Assembly: GCA_945859605.1 (NCBI GenBank)
Contig: OX243822.1
Coordinates: 27,155,998-27,219,997, forward strand
Direction: 5' to 3'
DNA from: Lumbricus rubellus
Lineage: Eukaryota; Annelida; Clitellata; Crassiclitellata; Lumbricidae
DNA length: 64,000 bases
The notes under the pieces were generated by a model, which saw only the letters and a program-made list of their open reading frames with translations, was not told the origin of the DNA and did not search any database. Position 1 is the first letter of the stretch. Every line of letters begins with the position of its first letter. A program made the translations under genes and the position numbers. This document shows, piece after piece, positions 30,549 to 42,483 of the stretch.

Positions 30549-32083
30549 CAACGTTCCCTCTAATATTTTTCCAGTGTGCGCGGAACTGACGGTTGCTTGA
30601 GCAACCCAAATTTCCACATGAGCACCACATTTTCAGAAACATTAAATTTGTGTTTGAAAAATCTATAAGCCTAACTACACTAATTTACATGTCTGTAACA
30701 ATGTCCTGTTTTCCATTAAAGATGATGCATTGCGCAGAAATCACTTAGGCATGTCGCAAACGAAAATATTATGATATGACCACGAATGCAGTATGAGAAT
30801 TGTGGAAAAATAACTGGGGGAGTTGGCCTATGACAAACTTGAAATTGGGGTATGAAAAACATACTTTAACATGGGGCTCTTAGAAAGAACCCCCCAACCC
30901 CCCGGCAATTCTCACCCTGCACGAATGCCAAACCAAAACTGAACTAGACCTACCTGAGACTTCATGATGAAGGAGGCTAAATACAGGTAGTTTTTAATCT
31001 GGCATCAAAATACTGTTCAGCGCTAAAGTTTCTGCCTCCTATCTTTCTGCGACGACCATAGGCCTAGTTGCTAAATTCTGTCGATGCTAACTTCCATGCA
31101 CTCTAATGTCTATACTCTATAGGTATAGTCTCCGTCTGTGCTCTACTGACGTTCGAAGCTCCGTCTCTACCATCTCTTTAAGCCAATCAGTTTTAAACGG
31201 TAAACGTAGAAGATCACTTTTCCTTTGAAAAAAATGTTTAATATACTTTCATTCGCTTTACGTTTCGATACAGTTTGCAAATTTCACTCACTAAGAAATA
31301 TTGCGTTGTACATTAAACCAACTTCCGAAGTAGAATCCGACTCTGATTATCTGATCGATTGAAAGACAGGCCTTCAATATACGGCATCACCCTTGGGATT
31401 CCCGCTCACCTCGCGCGGAGTGTTCTTTGGCACCACCTGTTGAAAGCTAACTTGCCAGCCGGAGCAGCCACCTATGACGGCAAAGCAGCTGATAAGAATC
31501 AACATCCCTCTAAATTGGCTGGTGTTAAGCGAGTCTTCTGGTTTCGGGTTAAAGCAGGAGTCGCTGGGTCGTCCCAGTTAATGACTGACAGATAGACACT
31601 GAAGATGCAGTTGGACCATCCCTTGTGATTACTGATTAGACATCTATTTACAGATGTCCCTGGTTGTGATTCAATGAGTGGTCCGCTCAGCTCGCTTCTG
31701 AACCTTAGTCACTTGATAGCCGTGACTAGATCTTCCCTCAGATCTTCCCTCAGATTCAACCTACATGTAGAAGGGGCTGCGTCTGGATAGTCATTACAAA
31801 GCTCGGGGTGGTGGTGGTGGTTAGTCATTGGTTGGGGAATTCGCCCGAGATATTTGACTGTCGGGTGGCTGGATGGCAGCTCGGTAGTTGTCCGCGCACA
31901 CAGATATTGAGCAGTCGTTGGAAAAAGATGAGATAATAAATCAATGATTTACCTCAAGTTAAACAAAACGTTAAACAAAACAACACTTCCTACCAAAATT
32001 TTGCGCGTAAATTTGAAACTGCTGCGCGGGGGTTTCAAATGAGCTGCGCGGCCGCGCTGCCGCGCAGCTTAGAGGGAACGTTG
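30549..32083. mobile_element. hAT-like element, 1535 bp
   Basis: Inverted ends CAACGTTCCCTCTAA, 15 bp perfect; 8-bp duplication ATGGGCAA at 30541-30548 and 32084-32091. The right end is followed inward by GC-rich palindromic CTGCGCGGCCGCGC-type sequence. The 78-codon open frame at 31359-31595 is not recognisable as transposase. Confidence 0.9.
30789..30919. mobile_element. Nested hAT-like MITE, 131 bp
   Basis: A shorter copy of the MITE at 15396-15611, inserted in reverse, with ends CAGTATGAGAATTG and CAGGGTGAGAATTG. The 8-bp duplication CACGAATG lies at 30781-30788 and 30920-30927, inside the 30549-32083 element. Confidence 0.88.
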
Positions 32084-32314
32084 ATGGGCAAACCCCTTAA
32101 TTTCCACAGCCATCCTAGAGATTTTGGGTACACTGGGCAGATAACACAGTAGGCCTAACATAAAATTATATGATTGAATTACAAATCACCATGCAATTAC
32201 CAAGTGGACCTATACATGTATAGACGTCAGACGTAGACCTGCTCTTGCAAGTGATCATTATTTGGGAACTTAGCGTGATAGGCTACAAATTAATAATAGT
32301 ATATTATCCTATTC

Positions 32315-32700
32315 AGAGGTTATGCTACTTTGGCCACGTAACCAGAATGCGGGATGAGAAATACCCAAATATGTCAATAGATACGTGCATGGAAAAGGAA
32401 AATGGAAGACCAAAGAATTAAGAGATGATTCGACAGGATACGAGAGGACTCTCGGGAGATGGGTTTGTCCACACAGGAGGCTACACACGAAGCAAAATAG
32501 AGAGAAAGAAGTGGAGAATTTCCATATAGCTGGGCGGCTGTCATTGGGGAAAAATAGATAGGTGGTTTCCCGTTGCCTTCCTCTCGGTATTTTTTTATTG
32601 AGGCACCATATCTAGAGTCACTGTCCGTCCTTTTCTTCCTTCTCCACACAGGTGTGTTGGGTTCGCTTATACCCGCGGAAGCTCGGTCGTCCACCACGCA
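32315..32700 (+). mobile_element. Degraded LINE fragment, C-terminal part of reverse transcriptase ORF
   Basis: Conceptual frames give LCYFGHVTRM, then an RKxxEKWR-like block (EATHEAK, IERKKWRI), the layout found after the RT domain of RTE/jockey-type LINEs. Frameshifts and stops break it. Confidence 0.6.
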
Positions 32701-32886
32701 CTTTGCTTCCACAGGAGGACCGCGATTAGGTGGCGTGGTGCATGGGCAGTTGAGGGCAGAGGTTTTTTTTAGACCCATGGCATAATAATATAATAGAATA
32801 TTTTCTTTATTGAAACGCCTGCAAGACGCACTGCGCTTTACATTTACAAGTTATGCAGCAGACTAATCTTAATTAAACTTAACTAT

Positions 32887-33756
32887 ACCTGGTACATGAG
32901 CATGATGTACATTTGTCCTGGGCATGACGTTAAACTGCATCCATCCTCTCCCACAGGGAACCAACAACGTCCCTGTGCCGGTCCTAAGCCCGGACAAAAT
33001 GAGGAAGGTTTGCCAGATGGGTGGCGATACACTGGCAGTGAAAAACCAAGACGATTGTAATCCGCCAAAACCACGACACAAGTAACATAGCTACCCAGAT
33101 GCTTCAAGGTGTCATGATGTGAAGCAAACATGCACAGGTCGGTCAGGACAGACCGATGGAGAGGGTCGGGGGAGAGAGCGTGGGACACAACGGGCATTGA
33201 CCCACGTTGTTCTTCGTGCCTCTTTTTCACGATTCTCTTCAATCAGACAAGGTGGTTTAGATGCTTCAAGATGTTAATGGTATGGAGCAGACCTGCTGAC
33301 CGGACCGGTTAAAGCTGGGCAACATGGCACGAGACAGACTCAGACAGAGAGTGGCATCGAACTCCTACGGGCATTGAGCCTAAGGTTATTGACAGGGCCG
33401 TGTTTAACATAGGTCCATTCGGTGCGGTGCACCGAATGCCCTTGAGCCGAGAGTTTTGCAGCCATTGGCCAAATGTCTTAAATTGCGAGTTTCAGTGTTA
33501 CATAGACCTTTTGTAAAACCAGTTAGCGTAAGAAAACATCAATTTCACCAAGTTCACCGACTTTGCCTGCTTGCTTACTAGCTCTCCACAGCCGACAAAC
33601 CACGTAGGATATATAGCCTATTGAACAGCGGGTTTTTGTAAAATTACTAAACTTGTAAGACTGCCGAACGGCACTTTGCCCCTGCTGTAGCACTTTGCAC
33701 CGACACTTGAAGAACCTTAAACACGGCCCTGGTTATTGATGATGATGACCTGGTAC
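32887..33756 (+). mobile_element. RTE-like retrotransposon 3' fragment inserted in the SINE
   Basis: The segment GGTCCTAAGCCCGGACAAAA followed by TGAGGAAGG resembles the 3' region shared by many RTE elements. A relative (CCAGTCCCAAGCTTGGATAA) lies at about 59505. The flanking direct repeat ACCTGGTAC would be its 9-bp target duplication. Family assignment is from memory. Confidence 0.55.
33393..33731. mobile_element. hAT-like MITE, 339 bp, innermost layer
   Basis: Inverted ends CAGGGCCGTGTTTAA, 15 bp perfect; 8-bp duplication GTTATTGA at 33385-33392 and 33732-33739. It lies inside the RTE-like segment. Confidence 0.92.
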
Positions 33757-33795
33757 CAACTGAGCAGACAGCTTTGCAATAATTACAATTATGCC

Positions 33796-34900
33796 ACCCC
33801 ATTTCCTCCCCCGGCGGCTGTCACGTGCGAAGGCATCGTCAGAGCCATAAAGTCAAGTAAGTCATTTCGATATCTGTTTCACCAAGTGCTATTGTATGGC
33901 TACGTAGGTCAAAGTGTGCTCTGTCCGCCAGATCTCCGATCTGAACTCATGAGTGAACTGCCCATGACGAAAGATGACTTTCATAGTTTCATCTAGCCTA
34001 TAGGCCTAACTCTTTCGGACTGTTCGCTGTCATTGCTTTGAGAACCAGTAAAGCTCTTTCTCATGTAATACGTTGCGGTTTTTCAACTTAATTTTATTTC
34101 AATAAACAATAATAATAATTATTATTACAGGCCTAAAATGTGGGCTATAACAAAACAATTATTAATTTATTATACGAAGGTGTATGGACTAAGTCTTTGC
34201 TTCCAATGCATGCCGTCATTATGAAATGCAAAATGTTTTATTAACAACAAAATATGACAACTCATAAAGGTTGTAATCTTGTATTTTCCATACATAGTGG
34301 ATTTATCGAGTTTTCTTGTTTTGTTTTGTTTTTGCGTCAAATACATGATTTAGAATGTGCAGGAATTCCAAACAAAATAAATGCGCTACATGAAACCTTC
34401 TAATTCTTTTCGCATCAATGGTCCATTTTGTGCGCGGATTTGCGCATGATGTTGATGGCGAGTTGTTAAAGTAAGTTTTTATAATTTATAAAATACACCG
34501 TTAGTTACGTTCTCCTAATTTGCCCTGTTGGCCCAAGTTGATACTCACTCTTTAATTTTGGTCCCTGGCTCACATTTGAGTTGATTCGAAGGCTTTTGAA
34601 ACCGTTTGAACCATTTTGGATTCTCAAGAAATATTCCGTGGATGGTGTTCAAAAACAAAAACTGATAAAAACTAGAATAGGTTTTTCACATGAAATCGTT
34701 CTTAGGCAGAGGATATTCTGTCTTAATCAGCATAGTAGGAGATTTAGCAAGGATTTGCTATCGATTTCGTTTTACGGTAAAACTTTATCGTGGCTCTGCC
34801 GCATTATGGCCGCTCCAGAATAAGATATGCTTGTATACTAGTTCCGCGAAAGTAGGTATGTAAATTAGTGTCCATTAACACGCTTTATGATGTTGAGATA
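33796..34900. other. Intergenic DNA upstream of HLTF
   Basis: No gene, repeat end or clear promoter recognised. The 80-codon open frame at 34581-34823 resembles nothing I know. Confidence 0.4.
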
Positions 34901-35019
34901 TTGACTGCTAAACTGCTTCTGGGTTAAATTAAATTGTATAGGACTCAATTCTGGGCAGTTGAAACGTATCTGTATTGGCACTATACTCGGCACTTTCCTT
35001 AAAAAAGATTGTGATATTG
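34901..35019 (+). repeat. 118-bp direct repeat, copy 1
   Basis: Starts TTGACTGCTAAACTGCTTCT and ends in AAAAAAGATTGTGATATTG. Matches 36203-36321 with about ten differences. The two copies flank HLTF exon 1. Confidence 0.85.
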
Positions 35020-35154
35020 AACACTTATTTTCTTACTTTTGTGGAGCTGGTAGCCTAGGTTCAGAGCACCATAAATGGGTTTCAATCATGAGAACTGAAT
35101 ACAAGAACCCTTCTGACTTGACACAGTACTCGTGAGTAAACTGGTGGGTTAAAC

Positions 35155-35465
35155 CGTAGCTGGATTGACGAAAAAACGGTACTTTTTTTATCCGACAACC
35201 AATTTCTTACATTCGATGACAAATATTTAGTGACGAAATAGAAGCGGGATTTTACGCATGAGGGTCGGTTAGGGCTCAGGTTAGGCGTCGTGAGGGTCGG
35301 TTAGGGTTAGTTTTAGGGTTAGTGTAGTCATTCTGCTGAAAATGAAGCTGGATTGATGAAAAACGCTTGAGAAGTAGAACCTGGATAAAGGCATTTTATA
35401 CCTGAAATGGAAGCTGGATAAAGGCATATTTATAGTTGAAATGGAAGCTGGATTGAACCTGGCGA
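35155..35465. repeat. Fragment related to the interior of the 9829 element
   Basis: Shares the motif GAAGCTGGATTGA and its spacing with the 9829-10419 interior, but lacks the GGACAAAATGG ends. It includes an imperfect TTAGGG-like patch at about 35266-35325. Confidence 0.45.
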
Positions 35466-35915
35466 TCCAGAAATTACTTGTATATCATTTATACACATGC
35501 AAATAATTTAACAACGTCACTTTTTGGCCAAATAATTAAACAACGTAAACTACGGTTTAACCAACTGGTGCCCTGTCTTAGCTCCAAAGAAATTAAACTC
35601 TGTTATTTAAGTGGTATTTTGCTGTGTATGTTGTTTAATATTCTTTTTTTAGGTTCAGACCATCACCATTTGGTGTGGCAGTGCATTTAGGTGCTGCTCC
35701 TGTGGATTTGCAAGATCTCTGTAGTCAACTCTACTTTGGTTGTACATTGGCGTTGTGCTCTATTGTCTGAATTACATTACATTACATTGCTCTACGTTCC
35801 TCCGCTTAGTGACCTGAACTCTTCATTCTCCGAGCACGAATTGCTCTTAAATTTTCTGATTTGTTCTGCAGTTCTTTTATTTTTTTATTTTCAAGTCAAA
35901 CTGACCAGTCTTAAA

Positions 35916-36108
35916 ATGCCACGCCACTATTCGAAGAGTTTTTTGCGGAGGTTGAGACGGGTGAACAAGAGAGGAAGAGGCAGTGGGTTTCAGCGTGCGT
36001 GCGACCCATCAACGTGGCATCGAGCGTTCGACTACTTGCCAGATCTTGACGATGATGGTCTTGATTCGTATCTCACGCAGTTTACATCGCAAACATTCGA
36101 CGACAGCG
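35916..36108 (+). CDS. HLTF: HLTF exon 1
   Basis: Codes residues 1-64. It starts [20 protein letters not shown], a basic and poorly conserved N-terminus, and later has [16 protein letters not shown]. The open frame runs upstream without plausible coding content, and TTCTGCAG at 35865-35872 could be a 5'-UTR acceptor. The exon lies between two 118-bp direct repeats. Confidence 0.75.
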
Positions 36109-39100
36109 GTAACAGTTATTATATTGGCTTTTATTATGAAAACGTAAACATAAGCATCTCCGATGGTGGGAAAATGAGCACAATGTTTACAAACGTCAGA
36201 AATTGACTGCTAAACTGTTTCTGGGTTAAATTAAATTGTATAGGATGCAATTCTGGGCAGTTAAAACGTATCTGTATTGGCATTGTACTTGGCACTTTCC
36301 ATAAAAAAGATTGTGCTATTGTCTTGTTGTTGCTATTGCTGCTGTTGCTGTTATTATTACTTTTTTTACAAAAATATTAATTTACCTTAATTTCTTTATC
36401 TTTCTAAAGGCATTCATCAGTTTTTTGTCAAATTTTCAAGTACAGTTAAAGTGATTTCTTTATATGTTTACTATTTTTGACTTTCACTTTTTTATTCACT
36501 ATTTAGTTTTGTTTTGCTTTTCAGACGACGAGGGACCGGCCGTTTCGCTTTATGGAGTCGTCAGAGGGGAAATTGTCGGCCTGCGATACTACAAGGGAAC
36601 GGTAATGTGTCACATGAAGTCATTCTTAGCAGCGGATAATCTGAGTCACTTGCGTAAATTGAATTAGTGCAAGCAATCGTTGATCATGCACATGGAGCGC
36701 TGTGGGGCCTGAAATAGACTTTCATGGATGCATTAGCATTTGATGCCATTATGTTTCTAACAGATTTTCTTTGTGAACTGAATTCTGTCGTGATTATTTA
36801 ATAATTTAAGTTGCGATTAAGTTATTGCGATGTGGTTGTCGTTGTCATCGTAGGTCAACGACAAGGAGTTGGTGTCGCTCGTGCGTCAACCGGACAACCA
36901 GTACGACCGAAACGCGGTTAAGGTCGACAACGTGATCGGACAACAGGTTGGCCACATCAAGAAGGAACTGGCGAAAGCGTTGGCCGTTATCATGGATAAC
37001 AAGCTGGCCAAAGTGGACGGGTCAGTTCTTGTTGACCACTGAATTCATCTGTTCATCCATTCCTCAGTTCTCACTTGTTTATTCATTCTGGTGAATCCAG
37101 TCATTTGTTCTTGCTTTCATTTATTTCCTGGGTTTATTCATTCATTCATTCGTTTAGTACTACACGGTGATTCATTAAAAAACGTCCCATACATATTTCA
37201 CTGTAACTCCGTCAAATGTCATGCTATGTGAAAGAAATTTTGAAGGAAGACAGAGGAGTTATTTCTAAACATTCGGAAAGTTAAAGTTTATGTTCAAATT
37301 GACCCCCTTTGGCAGCTACGCATGCGCGAAGACGAGTACGCCACTGTTTGACTGATTCATCAATGATGCGCTGATCCATCTTGTCCCATGCCTCCACAAT
37401 TCGACTTCGCAACTCACTGACATCACATATTCGAGATCTGTAGACATTCTCTTGCATGACACTCCATATCTTATAGTCCACTGGATTTAAATCAGGGTTG
37501 TTGGGTGGCCACAAAGTAGGCGGGATCAATTCAGATGTTTCAGTTTCCAGTAACGCAACAGTGTCCCGTGCTCTGTGCGCAAGAGCGCTATCCTGCTGGA
37601 AGATGAAATACTCATCGGTAATGTCACGAATGTCTGGTAAAAGGCCCTGTTTTAGTAGAACATCTCTGCAATATTGTCCATTGATCTTAACGCCCGGTTC
37701 GATGAAATAATGTTCGTACGACCGTGTGCAGACAGATACCATAAGGGATTTGCTGAAAGTTGGTCGATTCCGCAAAAGACAATTTACTGGAACGTCCCTC
37801 TTCTGTGTACCGGCAGATGCGTGATTGTAAACATTCTGATTGTTACTGGGTGATGCCACAGTAAACAATTTCTCACTAGGAGGCTAAACCAGATGAAATT
37901 GACCAGGTTTGCATGATACAACCCCAGTGACTGACAGGAACGTTGAAATCTTGCTTATTTCTCGAGATTATCGTGACGTCATTAGTTTCGTCATCCGCGT
38001 TACGTCATTATAGCTCTGAACGTGACATAATTTATATGGCACTTGGCCAGATCATCAAACTTCATTATTCTGAAATTTCATTAAATTTGATGGTCATCCA
38101 CATGAGTTATGCCAACTTATGTGTGGGACGTTTTTTTATGAATCACCGTGTAGTTGATAAGTTTTGGAAACTTTTGGTGCTGGGTTGCGTCAGGATGTTA
38201 TGTTTTGAATATTTGATACTTTTTACTTATATTTTAATCAAATAATTAATCTTTGCTAATGTTTGGATCTAATGAATAATTTATGCTAAATCAAATAATT
38301 AATCTTTGCTAATGTTTAGATCTAATGAATAATTTATGCTAAATCTGATTGAATAATTTATGTTTATATTTGGATCTAATGAATAATTTATGCTAAATCT
38401 GATTGAATAATTTATGCTTATGTTTAATCTGCTCTTCAAAAGTCTGTTTTTATTCAGTTGTAAAAAGTTTGTGTGATGGTATGATTTAATATAAATTAGC
38501 ATAAAATAAAATAGGACCTGTTTTATATGAATAGTATGGATTGGGACAAGCGAGAATTTACATGGTATTAATGCAAGGTTGTGTCGGCTGGGTCTGCTGT
38601 ATGATCTGTTGGACCGAGGTCTTAACCCTTTAATGCAGAGATGGTAGTAAATGGTATGAGAAATCCCATACTCTCCGGCATTATAGGGTTAAAGAGTGGT
38701 GACTTGTGGACAATAATACTTCAGTGCTGCCCTTTCCATGCTTAACACGTTGACTGCGGTACCAATGCCTTCCTTATATTATATTGTTTTGTATTTAAGA
38801 TCATGTGCTATTTGAAAATTTTTTGACATTGATTTGATATAGAAATTACGGACGTTTGTTTATTATACCATGTCTGTACACCAAAACGCGGATAAAAATT
38901 GGTAGACCTATTAAAGAATATTCTTATCTTTCCATGCATGCTGTGATACCTTTTCCATGCGCCTCGTATGTGTTACTTGTGTAGTATCGTTCCGTTTGGC
39001 GCAACGAACGTGTATTCGATGCCGATTGACCTGACCTTCTGGGGTCAACCGGAGAACAAGATGCGGACGATCCAAACGTTGAAGCAAAACGGATTTGTGA

Positions 39101-42100
39101 TTCTCGAGGGATTGACGGAGATTCCGAAAGGAGCGTCACGCTATCTCAGCTCCAGTCAGTCGGCGGGAGGAGAGAGCTCTGGGTTCACACCTGGAAAACG
39201 GATGTTCATGAACCCTAAAGAGGTTGGGATGAAGTTAATGAATTGAGGTTGAATTTTTGTTGTAGCTCATTTTTTGGTGTTTGTGTGACACTTCTAGGTT
39301 TGTTTGTATTTCGATATTTACTAATTTATTTTTTATATTTGTGGGGCGCGGTGGTGTAGGGGTGGCGTCGTTGCCTTGGAGCCGGAAGGTTCGAGGTTTG
39401 AATCCACCTTGCCGCGTAAGGACCTTGGGCAAGTCCTTCACTCACAATTGCTCAGCGCTTCGGCGTGAAACTCCGCTCTGCATTCGGGAGCGCCTCTGAT
39501 TAGACAGAGCTTGAAGGGGCGCTGTAACAAGTGCACATACAAGCAAATACTTGCAGCTTTATGTTTACTTTTGTTTACTTTCGCTTTTATGTTGACATTG
39601 TTTACTTAATGGGAGCTTGTTTATTTGCATGTGCACTTGTTGTAGCGCCCCTTCAAGCCCTTCAACTTGTGCTTTTTAGTTTACATTGTTTACTTTTACT
39701 TTTGTTTACTTTCGTTACTTCCCATTTTATGTTGGCATTTTTTACTTTCACTTTGATGTTTACTTTCACTTGCATATTTACTGCAAATGGTCACTTTATA
39801 TTTCGTGTTGTGTGTGATTTCTTTTATGTTTACTTTTATAGTTTTAAAAAGCTATTAAATCGTGTAATTGATTACTTAATGAATTGCCCATTGTTTGTTC
39901 TATAATGGTGTTTGTTTTCTGTGGTACTTGAAGATGAAAAGCGAACTGGACAAACTGTTTGAGACGCTTGGTGAGGCGGACAAGACGTCAGAGTGCAATG
40001 CGTGCAGCGTGAGTTTCAAACGATTTTATCATTTCATCATTGTTTGTATGTGCACTTGTTATAGCGCTCCTTCAAGATTGCCGCTCAGAAGTGCTCCCAA
40101 CTGCAGTGTGGACACTGAATCGGAGTTTCACGAGGAAACGCTGAGTAATTGCGAGTGAAGGTTTTGCTGAAGGTCCCTTCACGGCGACTTTAGGTGGATT
40201 CGAACCTGCCTGCATCCCTCCGGCTGCAAAGGAACTACACCACCATGCCCCAGTGTGACTGGTATCCAAGGCAACTATGCAGAATTGAGCCTTTTCCATG
40301 GTGGGCCCAGTGCATGGGAATGAGCTCCAGTATTAGCTACCTTTGCTTCCTGAGGCTCTTACTGAAGTACTAAAAAAATTAAACTCAAAATTATACTTCT
40401 TCCCATGCTAGAGTCATCTGTGTAGTTCTTGTGAAGAGGCGCTAAAGAAATTTTTGAATGACCGAATGAATTGTGATCACTAACATGCTTATAGATGTCT
40501 GTGTTTCAGTTGTTTTGCCTGTGTTGTTTCAGTTTTCTTGTATCAGTTGCATTTATATAGCTCCTATATAAAGGAGCTCCTTAATTTCCCAATTTTCTAC
40601 ACTGCAGCTACATAAGCATGTCATTACATTACAGTGACATTTCCTTTCCAGGCGATCGTGACTCCTCTCTTCGCCCACCAGAAGAAAGCATTGCAGTGGA
40701 TGATTCAAGCGGAGAATAGTGACGCACTCCCTCCATTCTGGGTCGACAGAGGACCATCGCTTTTCTTCAATTCCATCACAAACTTCACCGCAAAGAAACG
40801 ACCGAGTTCAATTCGAGGAGGTAAGTCAACCACAATCTCGTGTGCTCATCCAGGATGTGGTATCATACATTGTATTGGGTCTCCCCTTCTTAACTGTGGG
40901 GCACGGTAGTATAGTGGTGGCGTTGTTGCCTTGGAGTCGGAAGGTTCGAATCCACCTAACCGCGTAAGGACCTTGGGCAAGTCCTTCACTCACAATTGCT
41001 CAGCGCTTCGGCGTGAAACTCTGATGCAGTGCCCGCGCTGCAGTCGGGAGTGCCTCTGAGTAGAGAGGGCTTGAAGGGGCGCTATAACAAATGCACATAC
41101 AAACAAACATTGTATGATGCCACATCCTGGACACGATCTTTGTGTTACTGTTCCTGTAATTGTATGAACTTCTGGCTGTCATGCGCTATTGTGTTTTGTT
41201 ATTTTACATGATAACTGTGTTACCCTATTAGCAGGATGGTCCATCCTTCTGGGTATCTCCTTGCCATCCAAAAATAATGTTAGTCATTATGTTCTATGCC
41301 ATAATTGTATTTTGTTGGTTCAGGAAATGAATTGAATTGAATTGGTATACAGTATATAAAAGGATAACTTTAGAAATGTTTAATTTATGATTACGATGTT
41401 GATGATCAGTTAATAAATGACTTGAAATGCAATTCATGTAAACGTATTTTGCATGATATGTTTTGAATCAACGAATCATTAAATAACTGTTTTAATTGTC
41501 CCCAAATTTCCATTCCTCCTCAGGTATTCTTGCTGACGACATGGGTCTTGGTAAGACTCTGGAGATCATCGCCCTCATCCTGACGAACTTTGAGAAGGGT
41601 CAACCTCTCGCTATTCCTGTTGCAGGAGTTCAACGACCTTCCAAGGTAAATGCGTACTTGCTTTTTCTTATTGTGAATGAATCTGTATAGCACATTTTGA
41701 TTGGGTCTACTCAGAAGCGCTCCCAATCTCTGCACAGCAAGAAAAATAGCTTAGGATGAGAGAGGAATGCCTGAGAAGGAGTTCTATAAAGAATGCGGAG
41801 ACCATTTCAAGTCGAGGGTCCTACCACCTTGAAGGCACGGTTCTGCATAGCGGAGGTACATTATATAATTAATTATGTTTGAACAGTGAACTATGATAGT
41901 TAACAGCATTTTAGAGCTGGCAAATATGATGTCCAGCAAAATTGAATATTAGCCTACTGGAAAATAAATGTTTTATAGATGACTTTGGCTAATTCACTTT
42001 TGTAATTGGGGCGGGGTGGGGGTAGAGAAGCTTTTTTGTATGTACACATGGGGGTGGGATTCCTCAAAATGTACCAGTTGCCACAGAGGAAGGGTGGTCG

Positions 42101-42399
42101 AGAATATGATTGTTTTCACTGTGCACAATGTTTGAATGGACCTCTTAGAGTTTCCTATGTATTTGATTGCATTCTTCTTTATTTTTCATATTTTGTTAGG
42201 TTTCTCAGCTATCATTCTGGCATGATGTTGAAGTGGAGTCTATGGTCTTCAATGTCTACATTGTGGATAATGACATGTTTATATACAAATCATGCAGCGC
42301 TTAAAAAGGTGTCAGAAATTGACTGCATTTGATGGAAAGATCCAGATTTCAGCTAGATGTCTTTATTGTTATTTTTTCTTAATCTTTTTCTTCTCATTA

Positions 42400-42483
<84 letters not shown>

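Larger units (their letters stand above)
32783..33795 (-). mobile_element. SINE family 2 copy split by a nested insertion
   Basis: The reverse-strand SINE tail (CTTTATTGAAACGCCTGCAA) and body occupy 32783-32886. Its next segment (CAACTGAGCAGACAGCTTTG) resumes only at 33757. The 0.87 kb between is foreign DNA bounded by ACCTGGTAC at 32887-32895 and 33748-33756. Confidence 0.8.

Noticed and set aside
35266..35325. Interstitial telomere-like TTAGGG repeats
   Set aside because: Only a few imperfect units (GGTTAGGGTTAG and variants) inside a dispersed repeat; too short and degenerate.
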